Of a stretch of 64,000 bases of DNA, positions 56,004-64,000 are shown piece by piece. This DNA comes from Streptomyces chartreusis NRRL 3882 (GTDB lineage: Bacteria > Actinomycetota > Actinomycetes > Streptomycetales > Streptomycetaceae): the NCBI RefSeq assembly GCF_900236475.1, contig NZ_LT963352.1, positions 124,001-188,000 on the forward strand. Reading direction: 5' to 3'. The notes beneath the pieces were generated by a model, which saw only the letters and a program-made list of their open reading frames with translations, was not told where the DNA came from and ran no database searches. A program made the translations under genes and the position numbers. The stretch's first letter is position 1. Every line of letters starts with the position of its first letter.

Positions 56004-56132
56004 TCAGCTCCTTGCGATGAGGTCGACGATCGCCCGCTTGGTGTGTCCTTTCACCACCTCAATGATCTTGTCGAACGTGAGGCCGAACTTCTCGCAGAGG
56101 CGGCGAAAGGCGGCGTAGTCCGTGTGCCGCAG
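56004..56132 (-). other. Unrecognised C-terminal fragment
   Basis: About 42 codons (HTDYAAFRRLCEKFGLTFDK, then IIEVVKGHTKRAIVDLIARS) end at 56004. They look like the end of a real protein whose front is missing. No family was recognised. Confidence 0.35.
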
Positions 56133-56222
56133 CCATGGTCTCGGCAATCGTCGGCCGAGCCGCCGGTCTGGCGATGAGGATGAAGGCAGGGGCACCGTTT
56201 GACCCGGAGGGTGCCTCCGCTT

Positions 56223-56254
56223 TACTGTGGGCACAGTACGGAGACAGCCTCCGT
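56223..56254. promoter_or_regulatory. Two adjacent palindromes upstream of a TetR gene
   Basis: TACTGTG-GG-CACAGTA (56223-56238) and ACGGAG-ACAGC-CTCCGT (56238-56254) are perfect palindromes lying 32-63 bases before the TetR start. The second has the GGAGAC/CTCC form often bound by AcrR/TetR proteins. Autoregulation is likely. Confidence 0.55.
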
Positions 56255-56285
56255 TTTGATGATGTCGCAAGGGCCGAGAGAGCGC

Positions 56286-56882
56286 ATGAGTGCCAGTGAG
56301 CAGAAGGGGCGCAAGCCCCGTGCGGACGTCCAGCGCAACCGTGCCGCCCTCCTGGGAGCGGCGCAGTGTCACTTCCTGAAGTACGGGGTCGGTACGTCCC
56401 TGGAGGCGGTGGCCAAGGAGGCGGGCGTCGGACCTGGCACCTTGTACCGGCACTTCCCCACCCGGGAAGCGCTGCTGGCGGCCGTGCTGCAGACGCGCTC
56501 CGAGGAGCTGGTGGCGCGCCAGGCGGAGATCGCGCAACTCGGCGACGCTGACGAGGCGCTGGAGCAGTGGCTGCGTGCGCTGGAGGAGTACTTCAGCGCA
56601 TTCAGCGGACTGCCGGAGCCGCTCATGGCAGCGGCCAGGGCGCAGGATCCGGACAACCCGCTCACGCTTCCCTGCGACACGGTCATCACCGCTACCGAGG
56701 AGTACGTACGAGCCGCCCAGCGGACGGGGCACGTGCGCGCGACGGTGACGGGGTACGACCTGTTCCTCGCGGCCATCTCCGTCGCCTGGCTCAAGGGTGC
56801 CGGCGCCGCCGATGAGGAGTCCCTGGACCGCGTTCGCGCGCTCATCGCCACCGGCTACCGCGAGCGGTACACCCAGGCGTAA
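56286..56882 (+). CDS. TetR-family regulator
   Basis: A 198-residue protein from ATG 56286. The HTH is ALLGAAQCHFLKYGVGTSLE, and AVAKEAGVGPGTLYRHFPTR. The C-terminal domain resembles the SbtR-like group. Palindromes just upstream suggest autoregulation. The next plus-strand gene, an NADP-binding F420-type reductase, starts 129 bp after its end and may be co-regulated. Confidence 0.9.
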   Translation: MSASEQKGRKPRADVQRNRAALLGAAQCHFLKYGVGTSLEAVAKEAGVGPGTLYRHFPTREALLAAVLQTRSEELVARQAEIAQLGDADEALEQWLRALEEYFSAFSGLPEPLMAAARAQDPDNPLTLPCDTVITATEEYVRAAQRTGHVRATVTGYDLFLAAISVAWLKGAGAADEESLDRVRALIATGYRERYTQA

Positions 56883-57010
56883 GTCCCTGCCCGGCGATCA
56901 CCGGAACTCCCAGCGCCGCTCTGGCATTTCGGGAGATGTCCGGTGCCTCCATCCCCTAGTGATCACGACGCACGATCCTTGGGGTGGTGCGACTTCTGAG
57001 AGGACAAATC

Positions 57011-57745
57011 ATGAAAATTTCTGTTATCGGAGCTGGAGCGATCGGTGGCAACCTCGCCCGCAAGCTCAGTGGAGCCGGTCACGAGGTCGAAGTGGCGGGC
57101 GCCCGCGGCCCCGAGGCCGTCGCACCCGATGTGCTGGAGACCGGCGCCCGCGCCGTGGCACTCGAGGACGCCGTCAGGGGCAGGGACGCCGTCATCCTGG
57201 CCATCCCCTTCGGGGTGGCGGGGCAGCTGGCCGACCTGTTCGCCTCCGTCCCCGCCGAGACGGTGGTCATCGACACCTCCAACTACTACCCGCACCTCAA
57301 CGGGCGGATCGAGGCAGTGGAGGACGGTGCGGTGGAGAGCGTCTACACCTCCGAGCTCCTTGGCCGCCCCGTGGTCAAGGCATGGAACGCCGCCCTGGCC
57401 GAAACCCAGCGGACGAAGGGTGTCCCAACGGGTACTCCGGGCCGCATCGCCATCCCGGTCGCCGGCGATGCCGATGAAGCCAAGCGCGTGGCCATGCGCC
57501 TGGTGGACGACACCGGATTCGACCCCTACGACGCCGGCGCACTGGCCGACTCCTGGCGTCAGCAGCCCATGGGCCCCGCCTACTGCACCGAGCTGACCCT
57601 CGACGAGCTGCCGGCGGCCCTGGCCGCGGCCGATCGCCCCAAGGACACGGCCGTCCGCGACAGCATGTCAGAGCGCTTCGCCGCCCTCGGGGCCAATCCC
57701 ACCCTCGAGGACGTCGTCGAGATGAACCGCGCCGCCCACCGATGA
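57011..57745 (+). CDS. NADP-binding protein of the F420-dependent reductase family
   Basis: A 244-residue protein from ATG 57011. MKISVIGAGAIGGNLARKLS is the Rossmann GxGxxG fingerprint. DAVILAIPFGVAGQLADLF, then VVIDTSNYYPHLNGRIEAVE and VVKAWNAAL are typical of FNO/ProC-like NADP oxidoreductases. These pass hydride between NADPH and F420 or reduce another small compound. The nitroreductase downstream could be functionally linked. Confidence 0.88.
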   Translation: MKISVIGAGAIGGNLARKLSGAGHEVEVAGARGPEAVAPDVLETGARAVALEDAVRGRDAVILAIPFGVAGQLADLFASVPAETVVIDTSNYYPHLNGRIEAVEDGAVESVYTSELLGRPVVKAWNAALAETQRTKGVPTGTPGRIAIPVAGDADEAKRVAMRLVDDTGFDPYDAGALADSWRQQPMGPAYCTELTLDELPAALAAADRPKDTAVRDSMSERFAALGANPTLEDVVEMNRAAHR

Positions 57746-57897
57746 CGACGCCTGCCGCCAGCCGCGGCGCACACCCCGCGTGAGAGGTCGCCCTACGCCT
57801 CCTCATGCTCGGAGTGCCGCGGCCGGGTTCCGCGGCACCCGCCTCACCAGCCGGCTGATGGAAAGCGGAAGCGTCGACCGGCGGTTCGTATACGGCG

Positions 57898-58638
57898 ATG
57901 CCACAACAACAAACTGAACGCTCTCGAAAGGGACCTGCTTTGCCCACCGCCGCCTCGTTCTTCACCGATCTCGCGCGAACCCGGCACTCCCCCCGGCAGT
58001 TCCTGCCCACTGCGCTGCCCGCCGCGGACATCCGCGGCGTTCTGGAAGACGCCCAGACAGCCCCCTCGAACAGCAACACCCAGCCGTGGAACGTCCACAT
58101 CGTCTCCGGCGCGGCGCGGGACGCCTTGAGCCATGAACTCCTCAAGGCGTACGAGGAAGACCGGACCTCCCCCGACTTCACCTCCGGCTACGGCGAAGGC
58201 ATCTACCGTGAGCGGTCGCATCAGCACGCCGCCATCGTCTACGGAGCCCGTGGCGTTGAGCGCTCGGACCGGGAGGGCAGGAAGGAGGTCATCCGCGAGA
58301 ACCTGAGGTTCTACGGTGCGCCCCACGTCGCCCTCCTCTTCATGCCGGTGCTCGGCGACGGGGTGCGGACAGCCGGTGACATCGGCATGTACGCCCAGAA
58401 CTTCCTGCTCTCGCTGACCGCACGCGGATACCGTGGCATCCCCCAAGCCGTCCTCGGCGTCTACGCCGACACAGTCCGCAGGACCCTCGGCGTCTCCGAC
58501 GAGCTCAAGCTGCTGTTCGGTATAGCCTTCGGCATCGGCGATCAGACATCGCCCATGCATGACATCAGCATGGGGCGCATCCCGCTCCAGCAGAGCGTGG
58601 TCCTGCACGACACCCCCGGCGTCCTCGACAAGCGCTAG
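57898..58638 (+). CDS. Nitroreductase-family FMN protein
   Basis: About 246 residues from ATG 57898; a TTG at 57940 with GAAAGGGA upstream may be the true start and would give 232. RHSPRQFLPTALPAADIRGV is the FMN-binding Arg region, AQTAPSNSNTQPWNVHIVSG the conserved SNxQPW motif, and ARGYRGIPQAVLGVYAD the C-terminal FMN contact. It uses NAD(P)H to reduce nitroaromatics, quinones or related substrates. Confidence 0.9.
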   Translation: MPQQQTERSRKGPALPTAASFFTDLARTRHSPRQFLPTALPAADIRGVLEDAQTAPSNSNTQPWNVHIVSGAARDALSHELLKAYEEDRTSPDFTSGYGEGIYRERSHQHAAIVYGARGVERSDREGRKEVIRENLRFYGAPHVALLFMPVLGDGVRTAGDIGMYAQNFLLSLTARGYRGIPQAVLGVYADTVRRTLGVSDELKLLFGIAFGIGDQTSPMHDISMGRIPLQQSVVLHDTPGVLDKR

Positions 58639-59214
58639 GCAAGAGCGCCAAGCGCTCCTTCCGGAATTGACGATCTTCTCGCCGGGAAGACGCCACGGAA
58701 TACCGCAGGTCCCGAATACGAGCGCTGTACCAGTGGGTGCGCGAGACGACGGTGGCTTCCATGGACGGGGTCGTTCTCCGCCGGGTGGGCAGCCGGGAGA
58801 CTCTGGACGTCACGCTGGTGGAACCCGAGCCGGTGGTGGAAGTCGGCGTCGACATCGCCCGCGACGTCTCCGGCCGATGGCGCCACCCGGCACCCCGCAC
58901 GCCTCCACCGTGCCCGACCCGACCTCTCCCCCGCCGACGTCCCACGTCTCACATCGCCGCCGCACTGACGGCGGCGCGAGCGCGGAGACCCTCGCCGACG
59001 TGCAACACCGGTGAGCGTGCCCAGTTCCCGGCTGCGTCCGCGCCGCCCATTCCTCCCCTCCCTCATCCTCGTCTCCAGCGAGGACATGGGCGAAGGGGGT
59101 CGCGACGGGGATGTCAGCATCCCGGCCACGCCGTACGCCCGTGGTGACCTGCGCTCGTGGAGGTCGCGCGGATGGGTCCGCAGACTGGCCCGATGTGCGT
59201 GCCCCGTGCGCGTG
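58639..59214. other. Intergenic, nothing recognised
   Basis: 575 bp after the nitroreductase gene with no supported gene. It ends at a short IstB relic. Confidence 0.35.
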
Positions 59215-59283
59215 GAGGAGATTCGGGACAACGGCACGATCATCGAAACCGGCACCGACTCCCACCGCCTCGCCCACTCCCAA
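59215..59283 (+). pseudogene. IstB C-terminal relic
   Basis: RDNGTIIETGTDSHRLAHS matches the C-terminal signature of IS21 IstB proteins (compare NIIETGTDSYRLAS in the intact istB at 19493). Nothing else of the element remains. Confidence 0.55.
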
Positions 59284-59331
59284 CCCATGAACGGACAGGC
59301 CGCCGGGACCCGAACGGGTCGGGGATTTCGT

Positions 59332-59892
59332 TCAGTTCACCTGAGCGCGATGGCGAGCTTCCCGGATGATGCCATCGGCGGTCTCCTCAGGAGTGAGGGC
59401 TGCGGTGTCGAACCACCAGCCGGCGTCGCCGAGCTCGCGTTTCATGGCGGCATCGAGATCTTCATAGCCGTCGAAGTCGAACCGCTCTCGTGGATCACGG
59501 AGGGAGTTGCGGTACCGGCACGCCTCGATACCCGGTGCCAGGACGACGAACAGGACGTGCCCAGCCGGAAGGAGAGAGACGAAGAAGTCCAACTGCTTCC
59601 GGTCGGGGATCACCCAGTCGATCACGGGCGTGAAGCCGGCGTCGGAGAAGTTGTTCGCCAGCATGCACAGATTGCGGTTGCACAGCTCCACCTGCCGCGC
59701 TGCCTCGTCGGCAGGCTCACCGAGGGCCCAGACGCGACCACTGACGACCAGCCTACTGATGAAGTCACCGTCCAACCGGGCGGAGCGCGGCAGGCGCTCC
59801 GCGACGAGCCTGGTCACCGTCGACTTCCCGGCCCCGGGCATCCCCGTCACGATCAGGCAGTCCGGCGTCTCAGCAGTGATCACGCCCGCCAT
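59332..59892 (-). CDS. P-loop kinase-like ATP-binding protein
   Basis: About 186 residues from ATG 59892. CLIVTGMPGAGKSTVTRLVA is the Walker A motif. RLDGDFISRLVVSGRV and FTPVIDWVIPDRKQLDFFVS follow as in small-molecule or chloramphenicol-phosphotransferase-like AAA kinases. The substrate is unknown. A longer start at 59931 is possible. Confidence 0.82.
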   Translation of the reverse strand: MAGVITAETPDCLIVTGMPGAGKSTVTRLVAERLPRSARLDGDFISRLVVSGRVWALGEPADEAARQVELCNRNLCMLANNFSDAGFTPVIDWVIPDRKQLDFFVSLLPAGHVLFVVLAPGIEACRYRNSLRDPRERFDFDGYEDLDAAMKRELGDAGWWFDTAALTPEETADGIIREARHRAQVN

Positions 59893-60071
59893 CGTGCCAG
59901 CGCGCCTGGTGGCCGGCAATCGTATTCTCAAGGCGCGATCTACCCGTAGCTCAAGGCGACACTCGAGGAGTGGCGCACCGACACAGGCGGTCGGCCTCTA
60001 CCACACCCAGGCGCGCGGCTACCGGGCCTGGAAGCGGCGCACCGCGCTCGCGCCCGTCGGGCGACTGCGGC

Positions 60072-60245
60072 ATGACCGCGCTGACCGTCCCCGAAATCCA
60101 GCGCCTTCTCACCGTGATCACACGGCGAATACAACAGCCCGCGGACCTCGCGATCCACCTGGCCTGGTCCGCTTGGCGACGAAGCCACCAGGCCGGAGCC
60201 CGTTGGCACCACTACCGCGCACGCCTCGAACTCATGAAACCACTG
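60072..60245 (+). pseudogene. IS701-type transposase C-terminal relic
   Basis: LTVPEIQRLLTVITRRIQQP, then WSAWRRSHQAGARWHHYRAR, resembles the end of IS701-family transposases. The remainder is missing. Confidence 0.5.
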
Positions 60246-60286
60246 TGCGTACCGGGCTCTGCGAGTCCGACGGCGTATCAGATGCG

Positions 60287-60871
60287 TTACCTGTGCAACG
60301 CCTGCGACAGCGCGTCAACGGTCACGCCCACGATAGCCAGGAGCTGCGCCGGGCTCGCCCCGGCCCTGCTCATGACGGCGAGCGACTGGTTCACAGCCGC
60401 CCCGTGTACCGCGAAGGCCTCGGCGTCCTGGTCGGTCAGTCGGCCGGCCTTCAGCGCGGCGCGCAGGCGCAGGCGCTGGAAGCCGAGCGCCTGCTTGGCG
60501 TGCGCTGCGACGCTCGGACTCAGCGCTGGAATCGCCATGGCCGACTGGGCAATCAGGCATCCATCAGGTAGTTCGGGATCGGCGATGCGCTCGAGGGTGA
60601 CGTCGAAGAACGCACGAACAGCGGCAACGGGGTCCGAGGCCGCACACGACAGGGCGGCGTCGTACTTCTCGCCATAGCGCGCGGCGTAGAGATCCAGGCA
60701 GCGCAGGAAGAGCGTGTCCTTGTCGCCGAGGGAGGAGTAGATGGAACTGCGGTTCAGGCCGGTTGCCCGAGACAAATCGTCCAATGAGGTGTCGGCGTAG
60801 CCGTCGCGCCAGAACTGGATCATCGCGGCGTCGAGCGCCGTGTCCATGTCGAACTGCTTCTTGCCTGCCAC
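60287..60871 (-). CDS. TetR-family regulator divergent from epoxide hydrolase
   Basis: About 194 residues from GTG 60871 (GGAAG site); an ATG at 60922 would place the start at the operator and is less likely. The HTH is MDTALDAAMIQFWRDGYADT, and SLDDLSRATGLNRSSIYSSL. It belongs to the group with a C-terminal TetR_C_33-like domain. The perfect palindrome at 60925-60950 lies between it and the hydrolase gene. Confidence 0.9.
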   Translation of the reverse strand: MAGKKQFDMDTALDAAMIQFWRDGYADTSLDDLSRATGLNRSSIYSSLGDKDTLFLRCLDLYAARYGEKYDAALSCAASDPVAAVRAFFDVTLERIADPELPDGCLIAQSAMAIPALSPSVAAHAKQALGFQRLRLRAALKAGRLTDQDAEAFAVHGAAVNQSLAVMSRAGASPAQLLAIVGVTVDALSQALHR

Positions 60872-60924
60872 GCGGCACTTCCTTGCCGATGCGTCGATGG
60901 TTCGGACCGTGTTGGGCACCATTC

Positions 60925-60950
60925 TATCTTGAACTTATCAGTTCAAGATA
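60925..60950. promoter_or_regulatory. Perfect 26-bp palindrome, TetR operator candidate
   Basis: Arms of 11 bp (TATCTTGAACT and its exact complement) flank a TATC spacer. It lies 53 bp before the TetR GTG and 134 bp before the hydrolase GTG. It is the strongest operator candidate in the window. Confidence 0.75.
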
Positions 60951-61084
60951 TGTTAGCTTCGAGCGTGGCCATGGCCAGGCATACCGCGCGCTTCGCGACC
61001 GCGCGAGAAACACACCACGTGGTCCAGGCCACCGCCGTCGACTAACCGCCTGAACCGCACACCTGACACCGACGGAGGATTCCC

Positions 61085-62023
61085 GTGACCGGCCCAGCAA
61101 CCAGCACTCCGCATGCCTCCGGAAGCAACCCCATCCGCGACCTGCCCCTGCAGCATCTGGCCGGATTCACTCACCGCTGGGTCGACGCGGACGGCGTCCG
61201 CCTTCATGCCGTCGAAGGCGGACGGCCGAGCGGCCCGGCCGTCGTCCTGCTCGCCGGATTCCCGCAGACCTGGTGGGCCTGGCGGAAGGTGATGCCCGGC
61301 CTCACCGACCGGTTCCACGTCATCGCCATCGACCTGCCGGGTCAGGGCCACTCCGAGCGTCCGGAGCGCGGCTACGACACGCACGCGGTCTCCGCGCACG
61401 TCCACACCGCCGTGAAGGCTCTCGGAGTGTCGACTTACTCCCTGGTCGCCCACGACATCGGCGCCTGGGTCGCTTTCTCCCTCGCCCTCAACTTCGAGAG
61501 TCACCTGCGCGGGGTCGCTCTGCTCGACGCCGGAATTCCCGGTATCACTCTCCCGGAAGCGATTCCCACCGACCCGGATCGAGCGTGGAAGACCTGGCAT
61601 TTCGCGTTCCACATGGTGCCCGACCTGCCCGAGACGCTGCTCGCCGGCCGCGAACGCGAGTACGTCGGCTGGTTCCTGAAGGTGAAGGCCCTGTCTCCCG
61701 ACACGTTCGACGACGCCGAACTCGACCACTACGCGGCGGCCATCGCCGTCGACGGCGGCCTGCGCGCTTCCCTCGCGTACTACCGAGACGCCGCGGAGTC
61801 AGCGCGCAAGAACCGCGAGGCGCTCAAGTGGCGGCACCTGACCGTGCCCGTCCTCGGAATCTCCAGCAGCCACGGCTCCGTTCCGGACATGGCCGCCTCC
61901 ATCAGCCCATGGGCCGACAACACCACCCGAATCGTCGTGCCCGACGCTGGACACTTCATCCCCGACGAGCAGCCCGAAGCCATCGCTGCCGCGATACGCG
62001 ACTTCATCGCCGACCACGACTGA
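61085..62023 (+). CDS. Epoxide-hydrolase-like alpha/beta hydrolase
   Basis: A 312-residue protein from GTG 61085 (GGAGGA upstream). LLAGFPQTWWAWRKVMPGL gives the HGxP-like oxyanion region (Ala-Gly replaces His-Gly). VAHDIGAWVAFSLA has an Asp nucleophile as in epoxide hydrolases and dehalogenases. PDAGHFIPDEQPE carries the catalytic His. The lid region has two Tyr candidates. It detoxifies or processes an epoxide or halide; the TetR protein probably induces it in response to substrate (inference). Confidence 0.88.
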   Translation: MTGPATSTPHASGSNPIRDLPLQHLAGFTHRWVDADGVRLHAVEGGRPSGPAVVLLAGFPQTWWAWRKVMPGLTDRFHVIAIDLPGQGHSERPERGYDTHAVSAHVHTAVKALGVSTYSLVAHDIGAWVAFSLALNFESHLRGVALLDAGIPGITLPEAIPTDPDRAWKTWHFAFHMVPDLPETLLAGREREYVGWFLKVKALSPDTFDDAELDHYAAAIAVDGGLRASLAYYRDAAESARKNREALKWRHLTVPVLGISSSHGSVPDMAASISPWADNTTRIVVPDAGHFIPDEQPEAIAAAIRDFIADHD

Positions 62024-62229
62024 CACCCGTCGAACTACCCGCCCGCGCCGCCCAAGGCCGCGCGAAACTGAGACCACGAGGTCTGACTGCCGTACTGGGA
62101 GCCCCGATCAGACCCGTCGAGGGTGGCGTTCTGTCACCACCGAATGTGCGACAGAGCCCAGTGAACGGTGTTTGCGGAGTTGTGGGGATCACCTCACAGC
62201 AGTTCCGCGCGGCAGGATGACACTTGGCC

Positions 62230-63012
62230 TCACGCCGGCCCTTGCTTCGGCATGGTGAGGATCTCCGCTCCGTCGTCGGTGATGGCGATCGTGTGCTCGC
62301 TGTGTGCCGTCCTGCAGCCGGTGGCACTGCGGAGGGTCCAGCCGTCGGCGTCGGTGACGAGTCGGGCGGTGTCCGCCATCACCCATGGCTCCAGAGCCAG
62401 CAGCAGTCCGGGGCGCAGTGTGTAGCCGCGGCCGGGCCGTCCGGTGTTCGGGACATGCGGGTCCTGGTGCATCGTCGAGCCGATGCCGTGACCGCCGAAC
62501 TCGGTGTTGATCGAGTACCCCGCCGTGGTGAGAACCGTGCCGATGGCGTGGGCGATGTCGCCGATCCGCGCTCCGGGCCCGGCGGCAGCGATCCCCGCGG
62601 CCAGCGCGCGTTCGGTCGCACTGATGAGGGCGACGCTCTCCGGGGGCCTGGTGTCACCCACGATGAAGCTGATGGCGGCGTCGGCGGCCACTCCGCCCAG
62701 GGAGACGGCAAGGTCGAGCGTCAGCAGGTCGCCGTCGGCGAGCGGATAGTCGTACGGCCGCCCGTGCAGGACCGCGTCGTTGACGGCGGTGCAGATGTAG
62801 TGGCCGAATGGGCCGCGTCCGAAGGAGGGAGCGTAGTCGACGTAACAGGACGTGGCTCCCGCCTCGACGATCATGTCCTTGGCCCACCGGTCGATGTCCA
62901 ACAGGTTCGTGCCGATCGTGCTGCGGCTCTTCACCGTCTGCAGGATGTCGGCGACCAGGGCGCCGGTGTCTCTCGCCCGGGTCAGCAGGGTGGGGTTCAG
63001 GATCTCGATCAT
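62230..63012 (-). CDS. map: Type I methionine aminopeptidase
   Basis: A 260-residue protein from ATG 63012. The pita-bread fold metal ligands are seen as LTLDLAVSLGGVAADAAISF (two Asp), FGGHGIGSTMHQDPHV (His), LALEPWV (Glu) and AHSEHTIAI (Glu). It removes N-terminal Met from proteins or peptides. Streptomyces carry other map genes, so this is probably an extra copy with its own control, divergent from a small XRE protein. Confidence 0.9.
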   Translation of the reverse strand: MIEILNPTLLTRARDTGALVADILQTVKSRSTIGTNLLDIDRWAKDMIVEAGATSCYVDYAPSFGRGPFGHYICTAVNDAVLHGRPYDYPLADGDLLTLDLAVSLGGVAADAAISFIVGDTRPPESVALISATERALAAGIAAAGPGARIGDIAHAIGTVLTTAGYSINTEFGGHGIGSTMHQDPHVPNTGRPGRGYTLRPGLLLALEPWVMADTARLVTDADGWTLRSATGCRTAHSEHTIAITDDGAEILTMPKQGPA

Positions 63013-63039
63013 GTGACGCCCTCTCGCCAGAACCAATAA

Positions 63040-63067
63040 CTATACCGGTCATACTGTACCGGTATAG
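63040..63067. promoter_or_regulatory. Palindrome between map and XRE genes
   Basis: CTATACCGGT (63040-63049) and its exact complement ACCGGTATAG (63058-63067) flank an 8-bp spacer. It occupies the gap between divergent starts (63012 and 63078) and touches the likely start site region of both, as an autoregulatory operator would. Confidence 0.65.
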
Positions 63068-63077
63068 AATTCGTGCC

Positions 63078-63380
63078 ATGGTCAGGTTGCCGCTCACTCC
63101 CGAAGAGGTCGAACGCGGACAGCGTCTCGGCGCCCTCCTGCGCCGTGCCAGGGGAGAGCGTTCGATGCTCGAAACCGCGCTGGCCGCGCGCATCTCGCCG
63201 GAGACTCTCCGGAAGATCGAGACAGGCCGCGTGGCCACCCCCGCCTTTCCGACCATCGCGGCGATCGCCGATGTCCTCGACCTCTCCCTCGACGCGGTGT
63301 GGGCCGAGATCAGCGGAGCCGAACGCGTTGTCGGGCCCGCCGGCTCCACCCACCGCTCCCCGGAACGGCTGGCGTCCTGA
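63078..63380 (+). CDS. Small XRE-family HTH regulator
   Basis: A 100-residue protein from ATG 63078. The HTH is RLGALLRRARGERSMLETAL, and SPETLRKIETGRVATPAFPT, followed by a short C-terminal extension. It probably binds the palindrome just upstream and controls itself and the divergent map gene (inference). Confidence 0.85.
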   Translation: MVRLPLTPEEVERGQRLGALLRRARGERSMLETALAARISPETLRKIETGRVATPAFPTIAAIADVLDLSLDAVWAEISGAERVVGPAGSTHRSPERLAS

Positions 63381-63439
63381 GCGACGCCGCGGTGGCCCTG
63401 ACGGTCGGGGCGGCCGCCGAGGCGGCGCGGACTCGGGCC

Positions 63440-63580
63440 CGGCCCCCCCAAAAAGCGTCCGAGGGACTCTGTGCGCAGTCCCTCGTGGATGGTGCGCACC
63501 GCGTTCTTGGCCGCGGCGTAGACGGCCATCGAGGGGGACACGGTCAGGGCGGCCAAGGAGACGATGCTCACCAGGTGGCC
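63440..63580 (-). pseudogene. Short-chain dehydrogenase fragment
   Basis: The minus strand reads GHLVSIVSLAALTVSPSMAV, then YAAAKNAVRTIHEGLRTESL, the catalytic YxxxK helix of an SDR. The Rossmann N-terminus and the C-terminus are missing. Confidence 0.65.
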
Positions 63581-64000
63581 CGCCCCTTGCCATCGCCGGC
63601 GGGCCGCCGGGACAGGGCGTGCTGGCCGAGGATCTCCAAGTGGGCCGGTGGAACGGTTGCGTACCGGTCCAGCGCGAGGCGGCCGCGCGCCCTCAAGTCC
63701 TGCTCGGCCTCCGCGGCCAGCTCCGCGGCTCCAAGCGGCGCAGCAGCCCCCGCACCGCCTGCGGAGCCGCGCCCAGCGTACTCACCGCCGGAATCGCTCG
63801 GCTGAGTCAGCGCAGTTGCTCGATGGTCATCCAAGGCCGATGGTCACCAAGGTCGTGTCGGCGAAGTCTGAGTGGCAGTCAATGCTGCTGCGCCAGGGTC
63901 AGTGGAAAAACTCGCAGGCGCGTACACGAGATCCGACAGTGGATGGTCTTGGGCAGGACCGGTGACAGTGGCGATGCGGGCGGTTCCGCTGGTGGGCGGG
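63581..64000. other. Right edge, no confident gene
   Basis: A minus-strand frame at 63568-63834 (ELAAEAEQDLRARGRLALDR) is helical and protein-like but unrecognised. A gene may begin on the plus strand near 63966 and run off the edge. Neither is firm. Confidence 0.3.

Noticed and set aside
1..64000. tRNA, rRNA, riboswitch or CRISPR elements
   Set aside because: No cloverleaf-like gene, ribosomal motif, conserved riboswitch core or spaced repeat array was seen by eye on either strand. A covariance-model scan was not possible.

Overview
The window is high-GC actinobacterial DNA, almost certainly from Streptomyces or a close relative. The reasons are the strongly GC-biased third codon positions, the common GTG starts, and the gene families present (SpoIIE-type phosphatase, STAS protein, P450 with TetR, a gamma-butyrolactone-receptor relic, DUF4259, BBE-type FAD oxidase). 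The many insertion sequences and broken genes suggest an unstable accessory region such as a chromosome arm or plasmid. No rRNA, tRNA, CRISPR array or replication origin was seen.

Region 1 (1-17.3 kb) is the most unusual. Five tightly coupled plus-strand genes (201-10688) encode an alpha/beta hydrolase, a caspase-fold peptidase, an unrecognised 652-residue protein, a Lon-type (S16) serine protease fused through one membrane helix to a beta-propeller, and a second protein of the same architecture in which both Lon catalytic residues are gone. On the opposite strand lies a caspase-NACHT-WD40 STAND protein (start at 15425). Two identical IS5-type elements in inverted orientation (10689-12328 and 15631-17270) bracket it and have cut off its 3' end and its upstream partner. 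The first IS copy has a clean CTAA target duplication, so the STAND gene and the protease operon were convergent neighbours before it inserted. My inference is a protease-based conflict or cell-suicide locus.

Region 2 (17.3-34 kb) mixes metabolic genes with decayed mobile DNA. It holds a P450/TetR pair, an IS21 element with a frameshifted istA, an IS630 copy, a divergent Lrp/M20-peptidase pair, a Nudix hydrolase and an IS701 wreck. A degenerate duplicate of the Lrp gene follows. A MarR gene faces an operon of a substrate-binding protein, a metallo-beta-lactamase-fold protein and a SnoaL-like protein, ending in two broken genes. A frameshifted serine recombinase closes the region.

Region 3 (34-50 kb) contains a BBE-type oxidase, an MFS exporter, an IS5-type transposase, a second MBL protein, a TetR/M14-carboxypeptidase pair, a DHFR-like reductase, a PAS-SpoIIE phosphatase and an aminoglycoside-phosphotransferase-like kinase. 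Between them lie relics of IS110, IS5, an integrase, LysR, XRE, DUF4259 and STAS genes.

Region 4 (50-64 kb) has an alpha/beta hydrolase, a GNAT acetyltransferase, a thioesterase, a TetR gene, an F420-type NADP-binding protein, a nitroreductase, a P-loop kinase, a TetR/epoxide-hydrolase pair around a perfect palindrome, and a methionine aminopeptidase divergent from a small XRE protein around another palindrome. A 1.7-kb IS5-type element (53746-55451) with 53-bp terminal inverted repeats carries an RCC1-repeat gene as a passenger.
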